The notes under the pieces were generated by a model. It was not told the DNA's origin. It worked only from the letters and a program-made list of their open reading frames with translations, and did no database searches. This document shows positions 49,635 through 58,688 of a stretch of DNA of 64,000 bases, piece after piece. Where the stretch lies: positions 1,922,001 through 1,986,000 of the forward strand of contig OZ220699.1 of the NCBI GenBank assembly GCA_965116565.1, in the 5' to 3' direction. Origin of the DNA: Bin87 sp965116565 (GTDB lineage Bacteria > Chloroflexota > Dehalococcoidia > Lucifugimonadales > UBA3495). Made by a program: the position numbers and the translations under genes. Position 1 is the stretch's first letter. Each line of letters opens with the position of its first letter.

Positions 49635-50837
49635 ATGAACCAACCCAACGGCAATGGGCCTGCCCCGGAACCGTCGCTTCCGAGCGTTTACGGCCGTGAT
49701 GGCGTGACGATCATCGGCATGATCGGCGTGGTCCGCGAAGCCGACGCGAACCGCGGTGCGACGCTCAGCCTTTTCGGCGGCGGCATCAATCCGGGTGCCG
49801 AGGTGCCCTCCGGCGTCGACCCGGACTACATCCTGGATTTCGCCCGCACCCACGAGGCGGCCGGTTTCGACATGGTCCTCACCGGTTATTCGTCATCCAC
49901 CCCGGATGGTTTCGAGGTCGCCGGCTACGCCGCCGCTCACACCCACCGGCTTGGCTACCTCATCGCCCATCGGCCCGGATTCGTGGCTCCAACCTTGGCT
50001 GCCCGCAAGGCTGCCACCTTGGATCAACTGACCAACGGGCGCATCGCCCTGCACATCATCACCGGCGGCAACGACGTCGAGCAGCGTCAGGACGGCGACT
50101 GGCTCGACCACGACGCCCGCTACCGTCGCACCGATGAGTACCTCCAGGTCATGCGACGGATTTGGACTGATCTCGAACCCTTTGACCATGATGGGGAGTT
50201 CTACAAGTTCCAGGACGCCTACAGCCAGGCCCGGTGCCGTCAGGACCCTCACGTCCCTTTGTTCTTCGGTGGTGCGTCCGACATAGCGCTGGATGTTGCC
50301 AGCCGCCGCGCCGATCTGTTCGCGCTTTGGGGCGAACCCCGAGCATCCATCGCCCAACGTATCACCGACGTGAAAAGTCGCGTCGCCGCCGCCGGCCGAG
50401 ACCCGGGGGAAATGCGTTTCAGCTTGTCGGCCCGCCCCATCCTGGCATCCACCGAGGAAAAAGCCTGGCAGCGTGCGGAGCAGATCCTCACCCGCGTCAA
50501 GCAGGCAACATCCGGCCGCATCACCCCCGGTGTGCCCACTCGTCCCCAGTCCGAGGGAGCGTGGCGACTGCTGCGTTTCGCGGCCGAGGGCAACGTCCAC
50601 GACGAACGCCTTTGGATGCCCATCGCCGCCGCCAGCGGAGCATCGGGCAGCACCACCTGCCTCGTCGGCACGCCCCAACAGGTCGCGGATTCGCTCCTGG
50701 CATACTACGATCTGGGCTGCAGCGCATTCATCATTCGAGGATTCGATCCACTCGTCGATGCCGCCGAATATGGCCGCGAACTCATCCCTCTGGTGCGCGA
50801 GGGCGTGGCCCAAAGAAAGTCTGACGTCCCGCGCTGA
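49635..50837 (+). CDS. LLM-class FMNH2-dependent monooxygenase (SsuD-like)
   Basis: A 400-residue luciferase-like TIM-barrel enzyme. YILDFARTHEAAGFDMVLTGY, AHRPGFVAPTLAARKAATLDQLTNGRIALHIITGG, and RYRRTDEYLQVMRRIWTDLEPFDHDGEFYKFQDAY are typical of alkanesulfonate monooxygenase relatives. It needs reduced flavin from a separate reductase. A GGGAG site is 14 bp upstream. An aminotransferase gene follows after 32 bp. Confidence 0.88.
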   Translation: MNQPNGNGPAPEPSLPSVYGRDGVTIIGMIGVVREADANRGATLSLFGGGINPGAEVPSGVDPDYILDFARTHEAAGFDMVLTGYSSSTPDGFEVAGYAAAHTHRLGYLIAHRPGFVAPTLAARKAATLDQLTNGRIALHIITGGNDVEQRQDGDWLDHDARYRRTDEYLQVMRRIWTDLEPFDHDGEFYKFQDAYSQARCRQDPHVPLFFGGASDIALDVASRRADLFALWGEPRASIAQRITDVKSRVAAAGRDPGEMRFSLSARPILASTEEKAWQRAEQILTRVKQATSGRITPGVPTRPQSEGAWRLLRFAAEGNVHDERLWMPIAAASGASGSTTCLVGTPQQVADSLLAYYDLGCSAFIIRGFDPLVDAAEYGRELIPLVREGVAQRKSDVPR

Positions 50838-50869
50838 ACCACCAGCGCTCACAATCTCGGAGGCTCCAA

Positions 50870-52081
50870 ATGGTCGATTACGCCGCCCTGTTTTCCCGCA
50901 ATCTGCCCCGCGCCGTGGCGTCGCCTCCGGGAGCGAGCGCCCAGACCGGCTACATTTTCTCAGTGACCAACGCGGTGCCGGAGGTCATCGACTCTGACGA
51001 ATACCTCACCGCAATCCGTGCCGGGCTTGAATCCGGCGGCCCGAACTCGCTCGCCGCGTATCCGCCCACTGGCGGCCACGTCGGATTGCGCGAGTTCATC
51101 GCCGAACGGCTGTCGGCCAATCGTGGGTTCAACGCGTCCCCCGACGACGTTTTCATTTCCGATGGAGCGGGCGGCGCCATCACCATACTCCTCGATTCGT
51201 TCATCAACCCGGGAGACCCGGTCCTGGTGGAAGAATTCACCTACATGGGCAGCCTCCGCATGATGCTGGAACGTGGCGCGGAACCCATCCATGTTTCCTG
51301 CGACGAAGACGGCATGCTCCCCGACGCTCTGGAGGAGGCGCTTGCCTCCCTGGAAAACGCCGGACGCCGCCCCAAGTTCGTGTGGTTGATTCCGGTGTAC
51401 CAGAACCCATTGGGGTTTTCGTCCTCCATTCAACGGCGCCGCGCCCTGCTCGAGGTTGCCCAAAGCCACGGTGTCCCCATTCTGGAGAACGAGTCCTACG
51501 CAGATTTCCGCATCGATGGCGATCCGCTGGCCACCGCGTTTTCTGGGCTCAGCGATCAGGGCGATGTGTTCTACGTGTCCTCATTCACCAAGCTGCTGGG
51601 CTGCGGTCTTCGCGTGGGGTTCGGCGTTCTCCCTCCGGGGGTCCGGGAAGCCCTGCCGCAGGTTAACTCCGAGAACCTTCCCCGCCGCGGCGTCAGCCAC
51701 CTGGCCACCATGATGGTCTATGAGTACATGCGCGAACACGAGGCGGAGCACATCTCGGCCGTGCGTAATGCCCTCCAGGTCCGCAGGGATGCGATGCTGG
51801 ATGCCCTGCAGGAAAATTTCCCTTCGTTCTGCGAGTGGACCCATCCTCAGGGAGGTATGCTGGTGTTTGTGCGATTGCCCGAGGGCGCGGACACCTGGTC
51901 CACGCTGGCCAAAGCCACCGAGCGCGACGTCAAATACAACCCCGGCGGGGTTTTCCGCGCCGGCCGGGACCGCAACAACTACTTGCGCCTGACCTACAGC
52001 CACAACTCTCCGGCGGAGATCCGCGAAGGAGTAGCGCGGCTGGCGCAGCTATTCCAGGAGGAAGGTTATTTCGAAGGTTAG
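50870..52081 (+). CDS. PLP-dependent aminotransferase (class I/II, 2-aminoadipate type)
   Basis: A 403-residue fold-type I aminotransferase without a GntR domain. AYPPTGGHVGLREFIAERL, DGAGGAITILLDSFINPGDPVLVEEFTYMGS, IPVYQNPLGFSSS, and SSFTKLLGCGLRVGF with the PLP Lys are clear. Relatives act on 2-aminoadipate, aromatic or branched-chain amino acids. Co-directional with the LLM monooxygenase upstream. Confidence 0.9.
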   Translation: MVDYAALFSRNLPRAVASPPGASAQTGYIFSVTNAVPEVIDSDEYLTAIRAGLESGGPNSLAAYPPTGGHVGLREFIAERLSANRGFNASPDDVFISDGAGGAITILLDSFINPGDPVLVEEFTYMGSLRMMLERGAEPIHVSCDEDGMLPDALEEALASLENAGRRPKFVWLIPVYQNPLGFSSSIQRRRALLEVAQSHGVPILENESYADFRIDGDPLATAFSGLSDQGDVFYVSSFTKLLGCGLRVGFGVLPPGVREALPQVNSENLPRRGVSHLATMMVYEYMREHEAEHISAVRNALQVRRDAMLDALQENFPSFCEWTHPQGGMLVFVRLPEGADTWSTLAKATERDVKYNPGGVFRAGRDRNNYLRLTYSHNSPAEIREGVARLAQLFQEEGYFEG

Positions 52082-52093
52082 CGCTCCCGGGCG

Positions 52094-52582
52094 TTAGCCC
52101 CTCAGGCGCGCCCGTTCCCTGCCCTCGATGAAATGGATGGCTTCGTCCGCATTAATCCGTCCCACTGGCCCGCTCGCGTACATGGCGCCCAGCACCGTGC
52201 CGCCCCGGCCCAGCAGGAACTCAGTGGGTTGAATGTACCCTCCACGATCGTCCGACCACCATGAACCCAATAGATCCGCATCTTCCCTGCTGACCCCGTA
52301 GGCCATTGGGAAAGACACCCCGGACTTTTCGGCCATCTCCTGCACGACTTCCTTCGGTTCAACGCTGGCGCCAATCATCGTGAGCCCCATATCGGCCAGC
52401 TCATCCTTTTGCGATTCCCAGGCGGCCAACTGCCGCGAACAATAGGGTCACCACACTCCACGGTAGAACATCACCGCCAGATACCGGGAGGACATGTCGC
52501 CCGGCAACTCCAGTGTGTTCCCGTCAATCAGGTTGAGCGTAATCTGAGGCAGTCGGTCACCCTGCTGTAGTTTTTCCCCCAC
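52094..52582 (-). CDS. Peroxiredoxin-like (AhpC/TSA) protein with in-frame TGA, probable selenoprotein (U-P-Y-C)
   Basis: Read through the TGA at 52450-52448 this is one 162-residue protein starting at GTG 52582 with AAGGAG upstream. The TGA (codon 45) lies in FYRGVW-TGA-PYCSRQL; relatives have FYRG.WCPYC there. The remainder (MGLTMIGASVEPKEVVQEMAEKSG, FPMAYGVSREDADLLG, PTEFLLGRGG) is a normal AhpC/TSA fold in the same frame. A perfect hairpin follows the TGA. Selenocysteine at the peroxidatic position is the best explanation. It is the last gene of a minus-strand run with a HEPN-like protein and an LLM oxidoreductase. Confidence 0.82.
52422..52447 (-). promoter_or_regulatory. Candidate bacterial SECIS element
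   Basis: On the minus strand, 11 nt after the TGA, GCGGC pairs perfectly with GCCGC around an AGTTG loop. The loop starts 17 nt after the TGA, the same distance and the same loop as in the thioredoxin gene at 4193-4918. Confidence 0.7.
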
Positions 52583-52607
52583 GTCGCTCTCCTTACATGC
52601 TGAGTCT

Positions 52608-53090
52608 TCAACTGCCCGCGCCTTCCGGCCAGAATAGACCGTACAGACGGTCCGACAGTTCCTCGCACAACTCTATTCCGGCTCTCACTTCCGATTCGGT
52701 CTCTTCGTCCTCATAGAAGTTGGTATGGAGGGAGCGAGCCGCCCGAAAAGCGTTGTCGATCCATGCCTGTGTCTTGATGTCATCGGAATGACCAACCAGT
52801 TCGCTGAGTTCTCTGAGAACCGTCCAGATCCCACGATGAGTGTGGATGGTACCACCATGCCGCGCACTGACCGCTTTGATGGTTTCGGCAACCATACCCC
52901 ACGCTTTGTTGGACGCTTGGGGCAGATCGCCATCCTCCCGCAGGTGCTTCCAGGCGCTGGCGCGAAAATCCCGACTGAGTTGGGCATACTTTTCAGGCGT
53001 ACGATCGACGTCGCTTGGTTGTGCCTGGTCCCGTGCATCCGCCAGACCGCAGGCTACGGCCGCCCCCAGTTCCCGTTGGTCGAAAGCCAT
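52608..53090 (-). CDS. PaREP1/HEPN-like helical protein
   Basis: A 160-residue all-helical protein. SAWKHLREDGDLPQASNKAWGMVAETIKAVSARHGG, then a His-rich HTHRGIW and ELCEELSDRLYG, matches the PaREP1-type layout (GD..QA..K.WG...IKA.A...G). Function unknown; PaREP1 proteins are HEPN-related and common in archaea. It sits between an LLM oxidoreductase and the selenoperoxiredoxin-like gene on the same strand, with AAGGAC before the ATG. Confidence 0.65.
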   Translation of the reverse strand: MAFDQRELGAAVACGLADARDQAQPSDVDRTPEKYAQLSRDFRASAWKHLREDGDLPQASNKAWGMVAETIKAVSARHGGTIHTHRGIWTVLRELSELVGHSDDIKTQAWIDNAFRAARSLHTNFYEDEETESEVRAGIELCEELSDRLYGLFWPEGAGS

Positions 53091-53103
53091 CGTTTGTCCT
53101 TGG

Positions 53104-54327
53104 TCAGTCCCCGACCGCCTCGGCCGTCTCGGACTTGAGCTTCTCCGGCCACCACGGGTCATCGTACTCGTTGAACAATCCCTTCATGTGCGGCATCACT
53201 TCGTTGGCGAACAGGTCGGTGTTCTTTTTCACCAGTTCCGGTGGCATGCTCCCGATCTGCAGCAGGACCATCAGGTGCCCGATCCGCAGCAACTCACACG
53301 CCTCGGTCAGCTTGCGGCGCACCGTTTCCGGGCTCCCGCCGATCACGTGCCCCTGCGCAATGTAGTCTTTCCAGCTGTTTTCCTGCGCCGTACGCTGGGC
53401 CTCCTCCCCCATTTGTGGCCGCAGCGACTTTCTGATCGAGTCCAGCGAACGGTAACCGGGCGATTCGGCGAACGGCGGGTACACCCGCAGCATCTTTTCG
53501 TAGAAGTACTTGACGTGTTCCTCGTAGTCCTTTTCCGCCTGCTCGTCGGTCTCCGAAACGCACACCAGTTGCAGAAAACCCAACCGGTGCGGATTGTCGT
53601 CGATCCCGCGCTCCGCCACTCGTTCCCAGTAGCCCTTCACGATGTTGTGGCCGCGCAGGTAACCGTAGTACGACAGGTAGCAGTAAACGTAATCACGGTC
53701 CAGTACCCAGTCCCAGGTCTCCAGGCTGCCCGAGCCGGGAACCCAGACCGGAGGGTGTGGTTCCTGCATCGGCCGCGGCCAGATGCTGATGTACCGCAAC
53801 TTGTTGTACTTGCCGTTGAAGATGGTGGGGTGATGCTGTGTCCACGCCTGCATCACCACGTCGTGCGCCTCCGTATGCCGGTCCCGCAAGGTGATCGGCA
53901 CCTGCCCGTACGAGAATGTCGTGTCCATCGAGGTTCCCACCGGGAACCCGGCCACCAGCCGCCCGCCGGAGATCACGTCGATCATCGCCATCTCCTCGGC
54001 CACCCTGACTGGCGGGTTGTAAAGGGCCAGGCTGTTGCCCAGCACGATCACTGCGCCGTTGTTGGTGCTGTTCGCCAGCACCGATGCGATCAGGTTAGGC
54101 GATGGCATGATCCCGTACGCGTTGTTGTGGTGCTCGTTGACGCAGATGCCGTCAAACCCCACCTCGTCCGCATACCGGAGCTGATCGATGTATTGGGCGT
54201 AGTACTCGTTGCCCTTGGCCGGGTCAAAGTTCTCGTTGGGCAGGTCAACCCATGCCGAATGGTGCTGTTCGGCGAAATCGTCCGGCAGATCCTGGTAGGG
54301 CATCAGGTGGAAAAAGGAAACTTTCAT
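53104..54327 (-). CDS. LLM-class flavin-dependent oxidoreductase
   Basis: A 407-residue luciferase-family enzyme. QLRYADEVGFDGICVNEHHNNAYGIMPSPN, ALYNPPVRVAEEMAMIDVISGGRLVAGFPVGT, and RDRHTEAHDVVMQAW are classic. Such paralogues are abundant in SAR202-type genomes, where oxidation of recalcitrant organic matter has been proposed. It heads a three-gene minus-strand run ending with the selenoprotein. Confidence 0.9.
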   Translation of the reverse strand: MKVSFFHLMPYQDLPDDFAEQHHSAWVDLPNENFDPAKGNEYYAQYIDQLRYADEVGFDGICVNEHHNNAYGIMPSPNLIASVLANSTNNGAVIVLGNSLALYNPPVRVAEEMAMIDVISGGRLVAGFPVGTSMDTTFSYGQVPITLRDRHTEAHDVVMQAWTQHHPTIFNGKYNKLRYISIWPRPMQEPHPPVWVPGSGSLETWDWVLDRDYVYCYLSYYGYLRGHNIVKGYWERVAERGIDDNPHRLGFLQLVCVSETDEQAEKDYEEHVKYFYEKMLRVYPPFAESPGYRSLDSIRKSLRPQMGEEAQRTAQENSWKDYIAQGHVIGGSPETVRRKLTEACELLRIGHLMVLLQIGSMPPELVKKNTDLFANEVMPHMKGLFNEYDDPWWPEKLKSETAEAVGD

Positions 54328-54381
54328 GTTCGCGATTCCTCAAAGGCAGGAGCGTGGCGTCCTGAATGTGCCGGGATTGTA

Positions 54382-54414
54382 GCACAGCGGCCCGGGATCG
54401 CCGGGCCGCTGTGC
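54382..54414. terminator. 14-bp perfect hairpin after the alpha/beta hydrolase gene
   Basis: GCACAGCGGCCCGG, GATCG, CCGGGCCGCTGTGC: a perfect 14-bp stem. No long T-run follows, so it may be a terminator of the long-stem type or a repeat. Confidence 0.7.
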
Positions 54415-54433
54415 ACATCTATGTGGGGTTCGC

Positions 54434-55276
54434 CTACGAGTTCAACCAGTCCTTTACCGCAGCGATGAAGTCCGCGGGGTTGTCCTCGAAAACCATGTGC
54501 CCGGCTCGCTCGATTTCCACCAGGCTGCCTTGGGCCAGCGTGTCGATCATCTGCTGGGCCGTTTCCTTGGTCAACAAGTCCGTCTCCGTCCCCCGCACCA
54601 CCAGCGTGGGGCAGGTGATGCTCTCCAGGGCCGGCCATAGATCCACCGCCGGAGCCGCCGTCCCGTTGATGCGCTGCTCCCGAATCTCGGGGTCGAACTT
54701 CCACCCGATTTTCCCGTCGGCCTCCGTCCTGGTCTGACCCGTGAGTCGTCGCCGCATCACGGACTCAGATGCGAACCGATTGCCCGTCTGGACGTGGGCC
54801 AACGCATCCTCGAAGTTGTCGAACTGGGGCGGCAGTTCCCGAAGTTCCTCGGTGATCCGGTTGCCCCCGGCCGGCTCGATCTTCGGTCCGATGTCAACGA
54901 TACAGAGCCTTTCGAGCCGTTCCGGGTATTTCCCGGCGAAAGCAATGCTGTTGCGCCCGCCCATCGAGTGCCCGAACAGGACGAACTTGTCCAATCCGAT
55001 GGCGTCCACAAACCCGTCCACATCAGCCACGAACGCATCGGTGGAGTAGTCTCCGCCGGGAGCGTGATCGGTATCTCCACGGCCCCGTTGGTCCACGGAA
55101 TACACGTGATAGTCGCCGCATAGCGCCTCGGCTACGTCCTCCCAGACGCGGGCGTGACCCCGCAGGCCGTGCAGCAACACCATCGGCGGCTTGCCCTCGG
55201 TGCCCCAGTCAAGGTAGTGGATGGTGATGCCGTTGGCGGTTACGGTTTTGCTGGCGGGTTGAACTTGCGTAGTCAT
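54434..55276 (-). CDS. Alpha/beta hydrolase
   Basis: A 280-residue hydrolase. VLLHGLRGHARVWEDVAEAL is the oxyanion region, VLFGHSMGGRNSIAF the nucleophile elbow (Ser in GHSMGG), TLVVRGTETDLL carries the acid, and IERAGHMVFEDNP the catalytic His. It lies downstream of an enoyl-CoA hydratase gene on the same strand. Substrate unknown. Confidence 0.9.
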   Translation of the reverse strand: MTTQVQPASKTVTANGITIHYLDWGTEGKPPMVLLHGLRGHARVWEDVAEALCGDYHVYSVDQRGRGDTDHAPGGDYSTDAFVADVDGFVDAIGLDKFVLFGHSMGGRNSIAFAGKYPERLERLCIVDIGPKIEPAGGNRITEELRELPPQFDNFEDALAHVQTGNRFASESVMRRRLTGQTRTEADGKIGWKFDPEIREQRINGTAAPAVDLWPALESITCPTLVVRGTETDLLTKETAQQMIDTLAQGSLVEIERAGHMVFEDNPADFIAAVKDWLNS

Positions 55277-55340
55277 GGTCTGTACTCCTTTTGGTCGGCG
55301 CAGGTCGCCTGCTGACGATAACGGTACGTACGATGCGGGT

Positions 55341-56129
55341 TTACTTTAGCTGCCAGTTCGGCCGTCGTTTCTCTGCGAACGCTCTCGGCCCTTCCTTACT
55401 GTCGGCGGTCGTCAGGATGTAGTCGTACGCCACGTAGGTCTTGGCGCTGATCTCTGCGATCGACATGTCCAGGCTGCTGTAGGCCAGGTCTTTGATGGTG
55501 CGCACGGCCAGCGGCGCGTTCGCGGCGATGCTCTCCGCCATCTTGATGGCCTCAGGCATCAACTCATCCGACGGCACGACCTTGTTCAGGAAACCCATCT
55601 CCCTGACCCGTTCGGCCGGCAGCAGGTCCGCCGTCATCACCAACTCCAGCACGTTGGAAATCCCGATCATCTTGGTCAGTTCCACCGCGAACGGAGGCAT
55701 CAGGCTCCACTTGGTTTCGGTGATGCCCAGCCTGGCATCGTCGGCGGCCAGGCGAACGTCGCACATCTGGGCGATGGACCAACCGCCGGCGGCCGCAGCG
55801 CCGTTGACGGCAGCCACCAGTGGTTTCGCCGGACGTTCCCACATGTGCGGCTTGTTGGGTGACATGCTGTTCTCGGCGCGGGCTTGCACGCCCTCAGCGT
55901 TGTCAGCGGCGCGTTCCTTCAGGTCTCGTCCTGCGCAGAAGTTGCGACCCGAGCCCGTGATCACTGCCACCCAAGCCTCGTCGTCCTCGTTGTCGAAGTG
56001 GTTGATGACCTCTTGAAGTTCCCGTCGGAGCTGCCGGTTGATGGCGTTCGAGGCTTCCGGTCGGTTCAAGGTGATGACTGCGACATGGTTGTCCACGCCG
56101 GTTTTCTCGTAAAGGATCGTTTCAGGCAT
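55341..56129 (-). CDS. Enoyl-CoA hydratase/isomerase family protein
   Basis: A 262-residue crotonase-fold enzyme. VAVITLNRPEASNAINRQLRREL, VAVITGSGRNFCAGRDLKERA (oxyanion hole), PLVAAVNGAAAAGGWSIAQMCDVRLAADDARLGI and VREMGFLNKVVPSDEL are characteristic. The Glu of the second active-site position is replaced by a Trp/Ser context, so hydratase activity is not certain. It could serve beta-oxidation or ring-cleavage metabolism. Confidence 0.88.
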   Translation of the reverse strand: MPETILYEKTGVDNHVAVITLNRPEASNAINRQLRRELQEVINHFDNEDDEAWVAVITGSGRNFCAGRDLKERAADNAEGVQARAENSMSPNKPHMWERPAKPLVAAVNGAAAAGGWSIAQMCDVRLAADDARLGITETKWSLMPPFAVELTKMIGISNVLELVMTADLLPAERVREMGFLNKVVPSDELMPEAIKMAESIAANAPLAVRTIKDLAYSSLDMSIAEISAKTYVAYDYILTTADSKEGPRAFAEKRRPNWQLK

Positions 56130-56183
56130 CGGGGTCCGTTCTCCTTGCTGCGCTCAGCAATGCTCGTGTGGTCGCCGGCGGAA

Positions 56184-56531
56184 TCACGCGTAATGGCCAA
56201 GGAACTGCCCGCCGATTACGTGCAGATGTCCGTGGGATTGGCTTTGCAGTCCATCATAGCCGAAATTCGACAGGATGCGAAAACCGTTCGGGCAATACAT
56301 GCACCCCAACGTAGCGGCGACGTCCCCTAACCGCGTCAGAATCCCGCTGCTCCACATCTCCAGCTGTGACATGTGCCGGCGCGGCATGACCAGCAGCATG
56401 ATGGGCACCCACGTCAATCGGTTGACGATGGCGATGATGTCATTGTCCAGATAGCGAATTCGAGCCGGTTCGCGTCCTGCCACTATCTCGCAAAAAACAC
56501 AGTATTGCGCGGTCGATTCTGGGGTGGTCAT
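56184..56531 (-). CDS. HIT-family (histidine triad) protein
   Basis: A 115-residue HIT hydrolase. CVFCEIVAGREPARIRYLDNDIIAIV, VMPRRHMSQL and the triad SHGHLHVIGGQFLG are present. HIT proteins hydrolyse nucleotide phosphoramidates or AppppA-like substrates. Unusually, the segment before the triad reads NFGYDGLQSQSHGH in place of the normal N.G..AGQ.V.H.H.H, a mild departure. Confidence 0.88.
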   Translation of the reverse strand: MTTPESTAQYCVFCEIVAGREPARIRYLDNDIIAIVNRLTWVPIMLLVMPRRHMSQLEMWSSGILTRLGDVAATLGCMYCPNGFRILSNFGYDGLQSQSHGHLHVIGGQFLGHYA

Positions 56532-56753
56532 GTGGTCATTCGCCTTGGTGAGATTCGTGTCGGCTCCAGCGCACGTCTTGGGCCAAATTGCGACCGATTG
56601 TAACGCATTCGATCATCGCGCCGCCCGATGCTTTTTTGATCTGTCCCCGGGATTGCCAGGAATTCGTCAGATGCTCTCACGTAAACCAAAATCCCGCGCC
56701 GGTATAATCCGCTCATGTTGGAATCGACAACCATATATTGACGGATACACGAA

Positions 56754-57815
56754 ATGAAGCGCAGAGTTCATCTTGGAGCAATTTCCCCTGATTTTTCTTC
56801 CTTGTTGCGCTTGGGCACGTTGTTGCTGGCCATGATGTGGCTCATGCTGACGACCGGATGTTTCGTAGGCAACTTGTTCGGCGGTGGAACCAGCGCATCA
56901 ATTGCTTACATCTCTACCGACGGTGAAACCGCGAGGGTTTGGATCAGCCAGGTAGGCGAAGATGACCCGATCAGAATTTCGCCCCGCAACGCGCACGCCA
57001 GGTCTGTGAGTTGGTCCCCCGACCAGCGGCATCTTGCCTGGGTCGCCGGCGGAGACATCCCGTTGCTGATGCTCTACACCGTTGACTCCGGAGAGACTGA
57101 ACTCCTGGTTTCGGGCATCGACCCGGACCAACCCCCGGTTTGGGCTCCGGAGTCCGACCGCGTAGCGTACGTGGCTGATGCCGAAGATTCGCCAGACATC
57201 TATATGGTCGACATCGTAACCGGCGATCAGACACGTCTGACATTCAGCGACGAAAGGGAGCAGGTGGGGGATTGGTCGCCCGATGGGCAGTGGCTGGTTT
57301 TCACCAGGGCCGGCCATGATGGGCTGCTCCTGCGCAACCCCACCGGAGTTAACCTGATCGAACTTACCGACGGCGCCGACGTGAACCCGGTGTGGTCGCC
57401 GAAGGGTGACCGTATCGCCTTCCTCAGGGACACCGGCCAGGGCCATGATCTCTTCGTCCTGCGTCCCACAAAGTCCGACGATTGGGCTGATGACACCGAC
57501 GAAGAAGCGGTCGCCCACAGCGAATACGATGAAACTTCGCCATCTTGGTCCGCTGATGGCCGCCGTCTGGCTTTCGAAGTTCGGTTCGACGACCAATCTG
57601 AAATATTCACAGTTCGCGTGGACGGCTCAGACCTCAAGCAACTCACCTACAATACCGCCGACGATGTGACGCCGGACTGGTCAGACACGGGCGAAATGAT
57701 TGTGTTCGCGTCCGACGCATACGGAAATTCGGAGATCCTGTACATGAAAGGCGACGGCGACGAACAGACCAGGCTGACCACCAGCGACGCCATCGATTCC
57801 CAGCCCACTTGGTAA
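56754..57815 (+). CDS. TolB-like PD40/WD40 beta-propeller lipoprotein
   Basis: A 353-residue lipoprotein with a signal ending LTTGC, followed by about six propeller blades of the PD40 type (SVSWSPDQRHLAWVA, PPVWAPESDRVAYVADAEDSPDIYMVD, GDWSPDGQWLVFTRAG, PVWSPKGDRIAFLRD, PSWSADGRRLAFEV, PDWSDTGEMIVFASDAYGNSEIL). It should sit on the outer face of the membrane. No Tol-Pal partners are nearby, so the role is unknown. Confidence 0.88.
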   Translation: MKRRVHLGAISPDFSSLLRLGTLLLAMMWLMLTTGCFVGNLFGGGTSASIAYISTDGETARVWISQVGEDDPIRISPRNAHARSVSWSPDQRHLAWVAGGDIPLLMLYTVDSGETELLVSGIDPDQPPVWAPESDRVAYVADAEDSPDIYMVDIVTGDQTRLTFSDEREQVGDWSPDGQWLVFTRAGHDGLLLRNPTGVNLIELTDGADVNPVWSPKGDRIAFLRDTGQGHDLFVLRPTKSDDWADDTDEEAVAHSEYDETSPSWSADGRRLAFEVRFDDQSEIFTVRVDGSDLKQLTYNTADDVTPDWSDTGEMIVFASDAYGNSEILYMKGDGDEQTRLTTSDAIDSQPTW

Positions 57816-57869
57816 ACGTCCCGTCTTTCAACGTACTGGCGTTTTCCGAGAATAGCAGCCGCTCGGCAC

Positions 57870-58454
57870 ATGCTGACCCCCGCTACTGACATCGACCCCG
57901 CGGACTGCGGCCCCCTGCTCGCGGGTTTGACTGCGCCGCTGGCCGCAGTATCGACACGTTCCGGCGACACGATTAACGCTCAGATAGCGGTAGCAATAAC
58001 ATCCGCCTCCATCGTGTTGCACCGGCCCCGCCTGATCCTCCAGATCTACCGGACCAACCTTACCCACGATTTGATCTCGGACAGCCGAGTCCTGGCCGTA
58101 AATTTCCTCGACTCCGGTCAACTGCCGCTGATTTGGGAACTCGGGATGCGGTCGGGCCGCGATGTCAACAAATTTGAGACCCTTGCCATTTCAACCGCAA
58201 CCACCGGAAGCCCCGTGATTGACGGCAGTTTCGGCTATCTGGATTGCCGCGTCGTGAACACTATGGACGGCGGCGACATGACGGCATTCCTGGTTGAGGT
58301 GGTCGCTGCCCAGACGTTTGGGGGCGACAGGATGACTTGGCGTGAGGCTCGGCCGCGTTTGCCGCAACGTTGGGCTGACGAATGGGACCGCAAAATCGCC
58401 AGAGAGATGGACATTTCCTTGGAAACGATGGTCGGAATAAGCCACCCTGCATAG
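57870..58454 (+). CDS. Flavin reductase-like (split-barrel FMN-binding) protein
   Basis: A 194-residue protein of the flavin reductase-like group. LTAPLAAVSTRSGDTINAQIAVAITSASIVLHRPRLILQIYRTNLTHDLI is the FMN-binding strand-turn region, with AVNFL and a GSFGYLDCRVV segment. It could supply reduced flavin to the class D and LLM monooxygenases elsewhere in the window, though it is not next to any of them. Confidence 0.82.
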   Translation: MLTPATDIDPADCGPLLAGLTAPLAAVSTRSGDTINAQIAVAITSASIVLHRPRLILQIYRTNLTHDLISDSRVLAVNFLDSGQLPLIWELGMRSGRDVNKFETLAISTATTGSPVIDGSFGYLDCRVVNTMDGGDMTAFLVEVVAAQTFGGDRMTWREARPRLPQRWADEWDRKIAREMDISLETMVGISHPA

Positions 58455-58688
58455 GTCTGCGAACTTCGATCTCGATGCCTGCGAAAGTGATAGAATGCGG
58501 TCGGTCTGAAGCGTTGACACGGGGATTCTGACCGACCCTCCCGGCTCGCTTCTTTTGGATGCTGGTGCGGCCGAACCGTTCTCGATGGGAGCACTGCTGC
58601 GAGCCCGGTCGTGGTGTCGGCGTTGTTCCGATTGGTACTCGGTCAAGCTTGAACTCGGTTGCGCACGCTCTCACAGGTGGATGGCACC

